Assembly (NCBI GenBank): GCA_945905925.1 | Contig: CAMDQN010000026.1 | Coordinates: 1-55,860, forward strand | Source: Singulisphaera sp. GP187 | GTDB lineage: Bacteria; Planctomycetota; Planctomycetia; Gemmatales; Gemmataceae | Direction of reading: 5' to 3' | Length of the DNA stretch: 55,860 bases | Shown: one piece after another, positions 21,739-31,666 of the stretch | Numbering within the stretch: the stretch's first letter is position 1 | How the letters are laid out: each line of letters begins with the position of its first letter | Position numbers and translations under genes: made by a program | Notes under the pieces: model-generated | Seen by the model: only the letters and a program-made list of their open reading frames with translations | Told to the model about the DNA's origin: nothing | Database searches by the model: none

Positions 21739-23373
21739 ATGGACCGCGCCCCGTTCGGGTTGCTCGCCGCCGGACTCGTGCTGATCGTTTGTGCGACCGC
21801 TCAGGCGCTGCCGCCCAAACCCACCGTTGTCGAGAACCCGACACTCGAGGGCAAAAAGCTCGACGAATGGCTCGCGGATCTCGGGAGCAAGGATCCTGCT
21901 GTTCGCCGAGCGGCTCTCGGTGCGATCGAAACACTCCCGGTGGCGCTCAAGGAGATGAAGAAGAAAGATACGTACAGCGAGGTAATCCTGGACAAGAAGC
22001 AATCGGACAGCTTGTTCGGGGCGCTGCTCGGGTGCTTGAAGGACGAGGACAAGACCGTCCGCGTCGGTGCCGCGAAGTTGCTGCTCGACAAGAACGAGTA
22101 CGGTCAACGGTGGCGGTCGAACGAGGGCCAGAAGACGAAAGACCTCCCTGTGCTGTTAGAAGCACTGAAGGACACGGAACCGGCCGTGCGCACGACTGCG
22201 GTGACTCTGTTGGAGTACGTCAGCACGGACGAGAAAGTCGTGCTGGTGCCACTCACCGGGTTGCTGAAAGACCCGGACGCGCAAGTCCGTCGGGTCGCGG
22301 TTCGCGCGCTTGGAGGAATGGTTCCCCGCGTCGCCGCCGTGCCCGCACTGATCGGCGCGCTCGACGACGAGGAGCCCACGGTCCGCAACTCGGCGGTTTC
22401 TTGGTTGGGGGTTATCGGCGCCCCGGCGGAAAAAGCCGCACCGAAACTCCTCACTTTGCTCCGCGAGGACAAGGCGGTTCGCTACGAAGCGGCGCGGGCG
22501 TTGGGCCGAATCCGGGAGGCGAAACTCACGGTTCCCGCGCTGACCGAGGCACTCAAAGGTGGCGACACGCGATGGGTCGCCGCCATGGGGTTAGTGGAGT
22601 TCGGTCCTGGAGCCAAGACCGCGCTGCCGGCGCTGCTGAAGACGTTCAACGACTCGGCTGGGAGCGATCGCGCGATGGTGCTGCGAGCGATCTTCGCCAT
22701 CGACCCCAGCGCGGAGGGCGCCCAGACGTGCCTCCTCACTGCCCTAAAGGACGCCGGCCCGGCGCGCGATGCCGCGATCGGCATCTGTCAGTCACAAGGG
22801 GCGAAAGCCAAGGCGTGCGCCCCGTCGCTGCTGGAAGCGTTCAAGGATTCGGTAGGGGAGACTCGCGCCGCGGCGATCCAGGCGCTGTTCGCGGTCGATC
22901 CCGATAGCGACGCCGCGCAGACCTCTCTGCTCACCGCTATCAAGGCTGGCCCCCTGCCCAAGGACAAAGACGCGACCGGGGGAGTGGTGTGGCGAACCGC
23001 ACTTCGGATCTGCAAGACGAGCGGGCCGAAGGCGCGGGCCGCCGTGCCCGTGGTACTCGACCTGGTAAAAGGGGACATTTCCTTTCACCAACGCTACGGG
23101 TTGCTCGATGCCCTCGCTGCGCTGAAACCGGACGCGAAGGACGCGGTTCCGACGCTGATCGAAGTCTTCAAGAAGACGAAAAGCAGCGACAACCGGCAGC
23201 AGATCGCTTCCATCTTCAAGTCCTTCGGGCCAGACGCAAAAGCCGCCGTGCCCGTGCTGCTGGAGGTACTCAAGGAGGCAACACGTGATGGCGACGACGA
23301 TCTCGAGGTGGAGATCTTCTCCGCGCTCAGAAAGATCGATCCCGACTCGCTCAAGAAACCGAAGAAGTTATGA
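21739..23373 (+). CDS. Secreted HEAT-repeat protein
   Basis: The product has 544 residues from the ATG at 21739, which starts a Sec signal (APFGLLAAGLVLIVCATAQA). The mature part consists of about a dozen HEAT/PBS-lyase-like repeats, with recurring units such as DPAVRRAALGAIE, DKTVRVGAAKLL, DAQVRRVAVRALG, EPTVRNSAVSWLG and DAKAAVPVLLEVLK. These form a curved helical scaffold for protein binding. An earlier in-frame ATG at 21664 gives a Pro/His-rich lead with no signal character. No catalytic motif is visible. A hairpin at 23379-23408 follows the stop. Confidence 0.8.
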   Translation: MDRAPFGLLAAGLVLIVCATAQALPPKPTVVENPTLEGKKLDEWLADLGSKDPAVRRAALGAIETLPVALKEMKKKDTYSEVILDKKQSDSLFGALLGCLKDEDKTVRVGAAKLLLDKNEYGQRWRSNEGQKTKDLPVLLEALKDTEPAVRTTAVTLLEYVSTDEKVVLVPLTGLLKDPDAQVRRVAVRALGGMVPRVAAVPALIGALDDEEPTVRNSAVSWLGVIGAPAEKAAPKLLTLLREDKAVRYEAARALGRIREAKLTVPALTEALKGGDTRWVAAMGLVEFGPGAKTALPALLKTFNDSAGSDRAMVLRAIFAIDPSAEGAQTCLLTALKDAGPARDAAIGICQSQGAKAKACAPSLLEAFKDSVGETRAAAIQALFAVDPDSDAAQTSLLTAIKAGPLPKDKDATGGVVWRTALRICKTSGPKARAAVPVVLDLVKGDISFHQRYGLLDALAALKPDAKDAVPTLIEVFKKTKSSDNRQQIASIFKSFGPDAKAAVPVLLEVLKEATRDGDDDLEVEIFSALRKIDPDSLKKPKKL

Positions 23374-23378
23374 CGGGC

Positions 23379-23408
23379 CGGTTTCGGCGCATCCTCGCGC
23401 CGGAACCG
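23379..23408 (+). terminator. Hairpin after the HEAT-repeat gene
   Basis: CGGTTTCGGCGC (23379-23390) and GCGCCGGAACCG (23397-23408) pair over 12 positions with one G-T, starting 5 nt after the stop. No marked T-run. Confidence 0.55.
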
Positions 23409-23571
23409 ACTTCACCAAACCGCCATTGGTCGATCGCGCATCGCCCCGTCCGCCGGTTCATTCGGCGCTCGCGGGCGGCTGTTTTTCGGAGAATCGACTT
23501 CCACAGCCCCACCGGTCGGACGCTACCATAGGTGAGGACGTCGAACCGGACCAATACCCCATTCACACACC

Positions 23572-25485
23572 ATGCGATCATTGTTCACACTCGCCGCGCT
23601 CGTACTGACCGTCGGTTCAGTCGCCGCACAGCCCGAAGTGAAGAAGACCGACTTCGCGCACGACATCGTTCCGCTGCTGAAGGCGAAGTGCGCGAAGTGC
23701 CACACGAACGGCACCTACAAGGGCGCCGTGTCGTTCGACACGCGCGAGGAACTGCTGAAGTCGAAGGCCGCGGTGCCGGGCAAGTCGGCGATGAGCGAGA
23801 TACACAAGCGCGTCACGACGAAGGAAGACGAATCGCGCATGCCGCCGCCGAAGGCGGAGCCGCTCAACGCGAAGGAAGTCGCGGTACTCGCGAAGTGGAT
23901 CGATGACGGCTTACCGTGGGAGCCGGGATTCAGCTTCAAGCCCGCGACCTACATCGCGCCGCTCAAGCCGCGGAAGGTGACGCTGCCGCCCGCGAAGGCG
24001 GGGCGTGAGCACCCCATCGACCGCATCATCGACGCCTACTTCAGTGCGAACAAGGTCACGGCGCCGGAACAGTTCGACGACGCGGCATTCGCGCGCCGCG
24101 TCTACTTCGACCTGATCGGACTGCCGCCGACTGCGGCGGAACTGGAAGCGTTCGTCCTGAGCAAGAACGCGACCAAGCGCACGGAGCTGGTGGAGAGATT
24201 GCTCGCGGAGGACCGGTCGTACACGGACCACTGGCTCGCGTTCTGGAACGACGCGCTCCGCAACGAGTACCGCGGCACCGGCTACATCGACGGGGGCCGC
24301 AAGCAGATCACCGCGTGGCTCTACAAATCACTGTTGGAGAACAAGCCTTACGATAAGTTCGCGCGCGAGTTGATCAGTCCCACGCCGGACTCGGAAGGGT
24401 TCGCGAAGGGAATCAAGTGGCGCGGCGAGGTGAACGCGAGCCAGATCGTCGAGCTTCAGTTCTCGCAGAACATCGGGCAGGTGTTCTTCGGCGCGAACCT
24501 GAAGTGCGCGTCGTGCCACGACAGCTTCATCGACTCGTGGAAGCTCGACGACGCTTACGGCTTGGCGGCGGTGATCGCGGACAAGCCGCTCGCGGTGCAT
24601 CGCTGCGACAAGCCGACTGGGAAGACCGCGAGCGTGAAGTTCCTGTTCCCCGAACTGGGAGGAATCGACGCGACCGCCCCGAAGGCAAAGCGCCTGGAAC
24701 AACTCGCCGCGCTCGTCACGCACCCCGACAACGGCCGGTTCACGCGCACAATGGCGAACCGCGTCTGGCACCGGTTGATGGGCCGCGGAATCGTTCACCC
24801 GGTTGATGTGATGGGCAACAGGCCGTGGAGCGAAGACCTGCTCGATTACCTCGCGGTCTACTTCGCGGAGAACAAATTCGACTTGAAGAAGTTGATGGAA
24901 CACATCGCCACATCGCACGCGTACCAATCGAAGGCAGTGCCGCTCGCGAAGGAAATCGCCGGTGACGGCTACGTGTTCCGCGGACCAGAGTTGAAGCGCC
25001 TCAGCGCCGAACAGTTCACGGATGCGATCTGGATGTTGACGAATACCGCGCCTCTGAAGCAATCGGCCGCGTTCCAGGGACCGCTACCGGCATTCCCCGC
25101 GAGTGTCCCGAAGGAGCGGCAGTTCGTCCGCACGACGCTCGTGGACTGCGACCCGCTGATGCGCTCACTGGGTCGGCCCAACCGCGAGCAAGTGGTGACG
25201 ACGCGCCCGGAGCAACTGTCGACGCTCCAAGCACTCGACCTCGCCAACGGGCAGATTCTCACGACGACACTCGACCGTGGCGCCGCAAACATCCTGAAGG
25301 CGAACCCGAAGGCAACGCCGGAGGAGTTGGTGGAGTTCGTGTTCGTGCGGGCGCTTTCAAGGAAGCCTGTCGGCGCGGAACGCGAAGCCGCGAAGCGGTT
25401 GCTTGGGGACAAGGTGAGTACCGAGAGCCTGGCCGATCTGCTCTGGGCGGTCGTGATGTTGCCGGAGTTCCAGTTGGTGAGGTGA
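23572..25485 (+). CDS. DUF1549/DUF1553 protein with cytochrome c-type motif
   Basis: The product has 637 residues with a Sec signal (LFTLAALVLTVGSVAAQ). Near residue 40, CAKCHTNGTYKG is a haem-binding CxxCH in the short Planctomycete cytochrome-like domain (residues about 25-110). DUF1549 follows (RVYFDLIGLPPTAAELEAF), with a second CASCHDSF near residue 310, then DUF1553 (FTRTMANRVWHRLMGRGIVHPVD, ILTTTLDRGAANIL). Such proteins occur in planctomycetes always beside DUF1501 genes, as here. They are thought to be exported redox or carbohydrate-degradation-related proteins, but no reaction is established. A 63-nt hairpin separates it from the DUF1501 gene. Confidence 0.85.
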   Translation: MRSLFTLAALVLTVGSVAAQPEVKKTDFAHDIVPLLKAKCAKCHTNGTYKGAVSFDTREELLKSKAAVPGKSAMSEIHKRVTTKEDESRMPPPKAEPLNAKEVAVLAKWIDDGLPWEPGFSFKPATYIAPLKPRKVTLPPAKAGREHPIDRIIDAYFSANKVTAPEQFDDAAFARRVYFDLIGLPPTAAELEAFVLSKNATKRTELVERLLAEDRSYTDHWLAFWNDALRNEYRGTGYIDGGRKQITAWLYKSLLENKPYDKFARELISPTPDSEGFAKGIKWRGEVNASQIVELQFSQNIGQVFFGANLKCASCHDSFIDSWKLDDAYGLAAVIADKPLAVHRCDKPTGKTASVKFLFPELGGIDATAPKAKRLEQLAALVTHPDNGRFTRTMANRVWHRLMGRGIVHPVDVMGNRPWSEDLLDYLAVYFAENKFDLKKLMEHIATSHAYQSKAVPLAKEIAGDGYVFRGPELKRLSAEQFTDAIWMLTNTAPLKQSAAFQGPLPAFPASVPKERQFVRTTLVDCDPLMRSLGRPNREQVVTTRPEQLSTLQALDLANGQILTTTLDRGAANILKANPKATPEELVEFVFVRALSRKPVGAEREAAKRLLGDKVSTESLADLLWAVVMLPEFQLVR

Positions 25486-25496
25486 CGATTGTTTCT

Positions 25497-25559
25497 GGTT
25501 AGCCGCGACCCGGAAGGGAGCGCGGAGGTTACGCGCTCCCCTCCGGGTCGCGGCTAACC
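25497..25559. repeat. 63-nt hairpin of the AGCCGCGACC family
   Basis: Arms of 18 bp (25497-25514 and 25542-25559) are perfect, with inner GGGAGCGC/GCGCTCCC (25516-25523 and 25533-25540). It sits between two co-directional genes. The TTAGCCGCGACC end recurs at 34619 and 36576. Confidence 0.8.
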
Positions 25560-25582
25560 CTGAAGAATTCAAGAGGTTGCCA

Positions 25583-27016
25583 ATGACAGTCTCCCTTACC
25601 CGCCGCGAATACCTGCAAGCGATGACCGCGGCCGGTCTCGCCACTATCGCCAACGGCGCGCCGCGGCTTCGGGCGTCAGACCCAATCGCACACCCGAAGG
25701 CGAGCGCCGACACCGTCATCCTGCTGTGGATGGCCGGCGGGATGGGTGCGCCGGACACCTTCGACCCGAAGCGCTACACGAAGTTTGAAGTCGGCGTGCC
25801 GGTCGACAAGATCCTCTCCACGTTCCCAGCCATCGACACCGTTGTGGACAACATCAAGCTCACCGAAGGGCTTGAAAACGTCGCGAAGGTGATGGATCGC
25901 GGCACGCTGATCCGGTCGCACGTCGTCGCGGACCTCGGGAACATCCTTCACTCGCGGCACCAGTACCACTGGCACACAGGGTACATCCCGCCGCAAACGG
26001 TCGCGTGCCCGCACATCGGCGCGTGGATGGCGCGGGTATTGGGGCCGCGCAACCCCGCAATCCCGCCGTTCATCAACATCGGGCAGAAGCTCGAAGGACA
26101 CGGCGAATCGGAAGAGTTGAAAGCGTTCACCACGGGAGGCTTCTTCGGCACCGAGTTCGGGCCGTTCAACCTGCCGTTCCCCGATGACGCGGTCGCCGCT
26201 GTCAAGCCGCCGAAGGGCATGACACCGGAACGCTTCGCGGGCCGACACGCGAGGTTCAAGGAACTGCTGAAGGCGAGTCCGGTTGGCGAGATGGCTTCGG
26301 ACCATCACCACGAATCGATGTTGAAATCCATCGAGAACGCGCACCGGTTGCTCACGAGCAAGGAGCGCGACGCGTTCGACATCACGAAGGAAGAGAAGAA
26401 AAGCTACGAGGCGTACAACACCGGGCGGTTTGGACTGGGGTGCCTGCTCGCGCGACGGCTCGCGGAATCGGGCGCGCGATTTATCGAAGTGACAACCGAG
26501 TACGTGCCGTTCCTTCACTGGGACACGCACGAGAACGGCCACACCACCTATGCCCGCATGAAGAAGGAGATTGATCGTCCGATCGCGCAACTGGTTCTCG
26601 ACCTGGAGCAACGCGGGATGCTCGACCGCACGCTCGTCGTGTTGGCGAGCGAGTTCAGCCGCGACATGATGATCGAGGGCATTCCCGGCAGCACCGCGAA
26701 GGATCAGTCGCGTGCGAAGACGGACAAACTCGGCGAGCTAAAGCACTATGGGTTGCACCGGCACTTCACCGGCTCTGGGTCCGTGCTGATGTTCGGCGGC
26801 GGCATCAAGAAGGGCAATCTCTACGGCGAAACCGCGGCCGAGCGCCCGCTCATCACAACGAAGAACCCCATCAGTATTCGCGACCTGCACGCGACCATCT
26901 TCCACGCGATGGGCATCTCGCCGAAGACCGCGTTCGACGTGGAGAAGCGGCCGTTCTATGCGACCGAAGACGGCAAGGGTGTTCCGGTGCTGGACCTGTT
27001 CGCGAAGGGGAAGTAA
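25583..27016 (+). CDS. DUF1501 protein (Tat-exported, sulfatase-like fold)
   Basis: The product has 477 residues from the ATG at 25583, with AGAGG upstream. The N terminus (SLTRREYLQAMTAAGLATIAN) is a Tat signal with the twin arginine. The body shows the DUF1501 pattern: VILLWMAGGMGAPDTFDPK, HVVADLGNILHSRHQYHWHTGY, CLLARRLAESGARFIEVT, WDTHENGHTTYARMKKEIDRPIAQLV, VVLASEFSRD, and SIRDLHATIFHAMGI. DUF1501 proteins are distant alkaline-phosphatase/sulfatase-superfamily members of unknown substrate. It forms a pair with the upstream DUF1549/1553 gene and is followed after 4 bases by the next cytochrome-type gene. Confidence 0.85.
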   Translation: MTVSLTRREYLQAMTAAGLATIANGAPRLRASDPIAHPKASADTVILLWMAGGMGAPDTFDPKRYTKFEVGVPVDKILSTFPAIDTVVDNIKLTEGLENVAKVMDRGTLIRSHVVADLGNILHSRHQYHWHTGYIPPQTVACPHIGAWMARVLGPRNPAIPPFINIGQKLEGHGESEELKAFTTGGFFGTEFGPFNLPFPDDAVAAVKPPKGMTPERFAGRHARFKELLKASPVGEMASDHHHESMLKSIENAHRLLTSKERDAFDITKEEKKSYEAYNTGRFGLGCLLARRLAESGARFIEVTTEYVPFLHWDTHENGHTTYARMKKEIDRPIAQLVLDLEQRGMLDRTLVVLASEFSRDMMIEGIPGSTAKDQSRAKTDKLGELKHYGLHRHFTGSGSVLMFGGGIKKGNLYGETAAERPLITTKNPISIRDLHATIFHAMGISPKTAFDVEKRPFYATEDGKGVPVLDLFAKGK

Positions 27017-27020
27017 CGCA

Positions 27021-30000
27021 ATGAACCCTCTCCTTCTATTGCTGCTCGTTACTACCGCGCCGCCGGAACCGGCGAAGGTAGACTTCAACCGCGACGTGCG
27101 GCCGATCCTCGCGGACCATTGCTTCCAGTGTCACGGCCCCGACGCGGGCAAGCGCAAAGCGGACCTCCGATTGGATCTCGACCCCGCGACACAGAAGCGC
27201 GAGCAACCGCTATTCGTGCCGGGCAAGCCGGAGAGGAGCGAGCTGATTCACCGCGTCACGGCCGAAGACGCGAAGGACCGGATGCCGCCCGCGAAGTTCG
27301 CGCGCCCGCTTTCCGCGAAGCAAACCGAGACACTATCCGCGTGGGTCACGCAGGGCGGGAAGTGGGAGAAGCACTGGGCACTTCTTCCGCCGACGCGCCT
27401 CGAACCACCGAAGACGAAGCACCCCATCGCAAACCCAATCGACGCTTTCACCTTCGCGCGATTGGAGAAGGAAAGGTTGATCCCGTCGCCCGAAGCGGAT
27501 CGCATCACGTTGATTCGCCGTATGACCTTCGACCTGACGGGCCTTCCGCCCGCACCGGCAGAGGTCGATGCCTTCGTGAAGGACACCGAGCCACTCGCGG
27601 CTTCGCGACTGGCCGATCGCCTGCTCGCGTCGCCGCGCTACGGCGAGCGGATGGCGTGGCGCTGGCTCGACGCCGCGCGCTACGCCGACACCAACGGCTA
27701 CCAGACCGACGCGGAGCGCGACATGTGGCGCTGGCGCGACTGGGTCATCGAAGCCTACAACCGCAACCTGCCGTTCGATCAGTTCACCGTCGAGCAACTG
27801 GCTGGCGACATGCTCCCAAAGCCAACACTCGACCAGCGCATCGCGACCGGGTTCAACCGGAACCACCGCGGCAACTCCGAAGGTGGGATCGTGCCGGAAG
27901 AGTACGCGGTCGAGTACGTTGTCGATCGCGTGGACACCACCGCGACCGTGTGGCTCGGCCTGACGGTGGGCTGCGCGCGGTGCCACGATCACAAGTTCGA
28001 CCCGGTATCGCAGAAGGAGTTCTACCAGCTCTATTCGTACTTCAACAACGTGCCGGAAAAGGGCCGCGCGGTGAAGTTTGGTAACTCCCCGCCGTACATC
28101 AAAGCACCCACACGCGAGCAGACGAAGAAGCTCGCGGAGTTGGACGCGAAGGTGAAAGACGCCGAAGCGAAGTGGGCGGAGGCGGAGCCGAAAGTTGCCG
28201 ACGCGCTCGCAAACTGGGAGCGCACCGTGACGCGCGAGTTGGTCCCGGACTGGTTCCCGGACCGCGCGCTCCTCGACCACTGGACGTTCGACCCGAGCGA
28301 GCGCCTCCCGGTAATCGACGGGAAGCGCGCCTTCGCGCAAGGGCGCACGCGACAGGTACTCGTGTTCGACGGAAAACTGTTCGCCGAGCCGGGCAACGTC
28401 GGCGACTTCGGGTACGACGACCGGTTCACGTTCGCGGTGTGGGTGAACCCCAAGAGCACCACCGGCGCGATCCTTTCACGTGGCCCGGACGAACCACAGG
28501 CCGAAGGCTATGCGGTCGAACTCGTGGACGGCAAACTCCGCGTGTCACTCACCAAGCGCTGGCTCGACGACGCGCTGCGCGTCGAGACCGAGAAGGCTAT
28601 CGCACCAGACAAGTGGCAACACATCACGGTCTCATACGACGGCACTCGCGCCGCGGTCGGAGTAAAGGTGTACGTCGATGGCGCGGAGCAGAAAACGAAG
28701 GTACTGCTCGACGAACTGAACCAGACGTTCCAGAACAAGGAACCGCTCCGCATCGGCACGGCCGGCGGGAAGGCGAACCGCTTCGTCGGGCAGATGGAGC
28801 AGTTCCGCGTTTACGGTCGCGTCCTCGACGAAGCAGAAATCGCGATCCTCGCGGTCCCGGTTTCGCTCTCCGGCATCCTCAACAGGCCCACCGACAAGCG
28901 GACGCCGCGCGAGCGCGACAAACTGCGGTCGTACTTCCTCGAAGTCGCGGCACCGCCAGAGGTTCGCAAGCCGTTCGTCGCGCTCCGCCGACTTCGCTCG
29001 GAGCGGGCAGAACTGTGGGACGCGGTGCCGACGGTGATGGTGATGGAGGAGTTGCCGAAACCGCGAGATGCGTTCGTGCTTCTTCGCGGCGAGTACGACA
29101 AGAAGGGCGCGAAGGTTTCACCCGCGGTGCCCGCGTCGCTCAACGCGAAGCATCAGGGGGCTGACGCCCCCCGCTCGCCCCAGAACCGACTTGAGTTCGC
29201 GAAGTGGTTGGTGAGCGCCGAGAACCCGCTGACGGCCCGCGTCGCGGTCAACCGCATGTGGCAACTTCACTTCGGCGCGGGTCTCGTTCGCACCGTCGAG
29301 GACTTCGGCACGCAGGGCGAGTTCCCGTCGCACCCGGAACTGCTCGACTGGCTCGCCACCGAGTTCGCGAAAGACTGGGACGTCAAGCGCCTGCACAAGC
29401 TGATCGTTACAAGCGCGACGTACCGGCAATCGTCGCGCATCACGAAGCCATTGCTCGAACGCGACCCGGACAACCGCCTGCTCGCGCGCGGCCCGCGCCT
29501 GCGACTCTCCGCCGAGATGATCCGCGATCAGGCGCTCTTCACGTCGGGGTTGCTCGTCGAGAAAGAGGGCGGGCCGAGCGTGAAGCCGTACCAACCGGCC
29601 GGGTTGTGGACCGAACTCTCCGGCGCCGGCGACTACAAGCCGGACACCGGCGAGAACCTCTACCGCCGCAGCCTCTACACCTACTGGAAGCGCGCGGTCC
29701 CACCGCCGACGCTCGGCGTGTTCGACACGTCGATGCGCGAAACGTGCTCCGTGCGCGAGACCCGCACGAACACGCCCTTACACGCGCTCACGTTGCTGAA
29801 CGATGTCACTTTCGTCGAAGCGGCTCGCGTGCTCGCCCAGCGCGTAATGAAGGAAGAGGCCACATCGGAGAAGCGGCTCGCCACGGCGTTCCGCTATCTG
29901 ACCGCCCGCACGCCGACGGAAGCGGAGGCAAAGATTCTCGGTGCCGCGTTCGAGCGGCAATTAGCGACGTATAAGAAGAACCCCCAGAGCGCTGCGAAGT

Positions 30001-30116
30001 TGCTGCGCGTGGGCGCGTCGAAGGTTGATGCGAAACTCGATGCAGCCGAGATCGCCGCCTACGCGAGTGTATGCAGCCTCATCATGAACCTCGATGAAGT
30101 GATGACGAAGGAATAG
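27021..30116 (+). CDS. Large DUF1549/LamG/DUF1553 cytochrome-type protein
   Basis: The product has 1031 residues from the ATG at 27021, four bases after the preceding stop. After a short signal (LLLLLLVTTAPPEPA), CFQCHGPDAGKRKADLRLD near residue 34 is a Planctomycete cytochrome motif with its usual partner AEDAKDRMPP. DUF1549 follows (MTFDLTGLPPAPAEVDAFV, RWLDAARYADTNGYQ), with GCARCHDHKFDPVSQKEFY near residue 320. A coiled stretch (about 365-395) leads to a LamG/concanavalin-like domain (about 415-620: FTFAVWVNPK, WQHITVSYDGTRA). DUF1553 closes (VNRMWQLHFGAGLVRTVEDFG, ETCSVRETRTNTPLHALTLLND). LamG suggests glycan binding. Same operon as the DUF1501 genes. Confidence 0.88.
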   Translation: MNPLLLLLLVTTAPPEPAKVDFNRDVRPILADHCFQCHGPDAGKRKADLRLDLDPATQKREQPLFVPGKPERSELIHRVTAEDAKDRMPPAKFARPLSAKQTETLSAWVTQGGKWEKHWALLPPTRLEPPKTKHPIANPIDAFTFARLEKERLIPSPEADRITLIRRMTFDLTGLPPAPAEVDAFVKDTEPLAASRLADRLLASPRYGERMAWRWLDAARYADTNGYQTDAERDMWRWRDWVIEAYNRNLPFDQFTVEQLAGDMLPKPTLDQRIATGFNRNHRGNSEGGIVPEEYAVEYVVDRVDTTATVWLGLTVGCARCHDHKFDPVSQKEFYQLYSYFNNVPEKGRAVKFGNSPPYIKAPTREQTKKLAELDAKVKDAEAKWAEAEPKVADALANWERTVTRELVPDWFPDRALLDHWTFDPSERLPVIDGKRAFAQGRTRQVLVFDGKLFAEPGNVGDFGYDDRFTFAVWVNPKSTTGAILSRGPDEPQAEGYAVELVDGKLRVSLTKRWLDDALRVETEKAIAPDKWQHITVSYDGTRAAVGVKVYVDGAEQKTKVLLDELNQTFQNKEPLRIGTAGGKANRFVGQMEQFRVYGRVLDEAEIAILAVPVSLSGILNRPTDKRTPRERDKLRSYFLEVAAPPEVRKPFVALRRLRSERAELWDAVPTVMVMEELPKPRDAFVLLRGEYDKKGAKVSPAVPASLNAKHQGADAPRSPQNRLEFAKWLVSAENPLTARVAVNRMWQLHFGAGLVRTVEDFGTQGEFPSHPELLDWLATEFAKDWDVKRLHKLIVTSATYRQSSRITKPLLERDPDNRLLARGPRLRLSAEMIRDQALFTSGLLVEKEGGPSVKPYQPAGLWTELSGAGDYKPDTGENLYRRSLYTYWKRAVPPPTLGVFDTSMRETCSVRETRTNTPLHALTLLNDVTFVEAARVLAQRVMKEEATSEKRLATAFRYLTARTPTEAEAKILGAAFERQLATYKKNPQSAAKLLRVGASKVDAKLDAAEIAAYASVCSLIMNLDEVMTKE

Positions 30117-30185
30117 CGGTGGCGCCCCTTCGGGTCGAACTCCAAACGGCGGCGAGTACGAACTCTTTGAGGCGACGAAGTTACT

Positions 30186-31607
30186 ATGCACCCTGCTCTC
30201 GAAGCTCTGCGTCTTCAGTCACGCCGCACATTTCTCTCAAGCGCTGTGGGAAGCGCCGCGCTCGCAACGCTGCTGGGCGAGAGTGCGTGCGGCGACGAAC
30301 CAAAGTCCAAGCCCACCGCCACGGCGAAGCGAATCATCTCCCTGTTCCAGTCGGGTGGGCCGTCGCACCTCGATCTCTTCGACCACAAGCCGAAGCTCAA
30401 AGACCACTTCGCGCAGAACCTGCCGGAGTCGATCCGCAACGGCCAGCGGCTCACCGGGATGACCGCGACACAGGACACGTTCCCCGTCGCGCCCAGCAAG
30501 TACAAGTTTAAGCAGCACGGCAAGAGCGGTGCATGGCTCAGCGAGTTGCTGCCGCACACGGCCGGCGTCGCGGACGAACTGTGCTTCATCAAGTCGCTTC
30601 ACACGGAAGCGATCAACCACGACCCCGCGATCACGTTCTGCCAGACCGGGGCGCAGCTCGCGGGGCGGCCGAGTTTCGGCTCGTGGGTGAGCTACGGTCT
30701 CGGCAGCGAGAACAAGGATTTGCCCGCGTTCGTGGTGCTCATCTCGCAAGGGAGCGGCAACCCCACCGACCAACCGCTGTACGACCGGCTCTGGGGAAGC
30801 GGGTTCCTGCCCTCCAGGTTCCAGGGCGTGAAGTTCCGCTCGCAGGGCGACCCGGTGTTGTTCCTGAGCAACCCCGACGGCATCAGCGCCGAAGACCGTC
30901 GCGGGCTACTCGACGACCTTGCGAAGCTCAACCAGATGAAGCAGGACGCGACCGGCGACCCCGAGATCGCGACGCGAACCGCGCAGTACGAAATGGCTTT
31001 TCGGATGCAGAAAAGCGTGCCGGACCTCACTGACCTCTCGAAAGAACCGGCGTCAACCTTCAAGCTCTACGGAGAGGATGCGAGGAAGCCCGGTACGTTC
31101 GCGGCGAACTGTCTGCTAGCGCGCAGACTCGTAGAGCGCGATGTCCGGTTCGTGCAACTCTACCATCGCGGGTGGGATCAGCACGTGAACCTGCCCAAGC
31201 AGATCGAGGCGCAGTGCGGGGACACCGATCACGCCTCCGCAGCGCTCATCACGGACTTAAAGGAGCGCGGGCTGTTGAAGGACACGCTCGTTGTGTGGGG
31301 CGGTGAGTTCGGCAGGACAGTCTACAGCCAGGGCAAACTCACAGCGGAGAACTACGGTCGCGATCACCACCCGCGGTGCTTCACAGTGTGGCTCGCGGGC
31401 GGGGGGGTGAAGCCCGGCATCTCCTACGGCGAAACCGACGACTACGGCTACAACGTGGCGAAGGATGGTGTCAGCGTCCACGACCTGAACGCCACGCTGT
31501 TGCAATGTCTCGGCATCAGCCACGAGAAGCTGACGTACAAATACCAGGGCCGGCACTTCCGACTGACGGACGTTTTCGGAAATGTGGTGAAGGGCGTGCT
31601 TTCGTGA
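30186..31607 (+). CDS. DUF1501 protein, second copy
   Basis: The product has 473 residues, Tat signal [22 protein letters not shown]. Body motifs: [114 protein letters not shown] and [15 protein letters not shown]. These are the more typical DUF1501 motifs (GGPSHLD, GGEFGRT), more conserved here than in the copy at 25583. It follows the large cytochrome-type gene after 69 bases, forming the second pair. Substrate unknown. Confidence 0.88.
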   Translation: MHPALEALRLQSRRTFLSSAVGSAALATLLGESACGDEPKSKPTATAKRIISLFQSGGPSHLDLFDHKPKLKDHFAQNLPESIRNGQRLTGMTATQDTFPVAPSKYKFKQHGKSGAWLSELLPHTAGVADELCFIKSLHTEAINHDPAITFCQTGAQLAGRPSFGSWVSYGLGSENKDLPAFVVLISQGSGNPTDQPLYDRLWGSGFLPSRFQGVKFRSQGDPVLFLSNPDGISAEDRRGLLDDLAKLNQMKQDATGDPEIATRTAQYEMAFRMQKSVPDLTDLSKEPASTFKLYGEDARKPGTFAANCLLARRLVERDVRFVQLYHRGWDQHVNLPKQIEAQCGDTDHASAALITDLKERGLLKDTLVVWGGEFGRTVYSQGKLTAENYGRDHHPRCFTVWLAGGGVKPGISYGETDDYGYNVAKDGVSVHDLNATLLQCLGISHEKLTYKYQGRHFRLTDVFGNVVKGVLS

Positions 31608-31608
31608 G

Positions 31609-31661
31609 GCGCCACTTGCGGCTTCACGTGCGTGCATCACTGACAAAGCCGTAAGCGGCAC
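31609..31661. terminator. Imperfect hairpin between convergent genes
   Basis: GCGCCACTTGCGGCTT (31609-31624) and AAGCCGTAAGCGGCAC (31646-31661) pair with three differences. Placed between the convergent DUF1501 and nitrilase genes, it could end transcripts from both sides. Confidence 0.5.
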
Positions 31662-31666
31662 ATCAA

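Noticed and set aside
28172-29164. Long alternative plus-strand frames inside the large DUF1549/LamG gene
   Set aside because: They are Arg-rich shadow frames of a high-GC gene and have no domain content.
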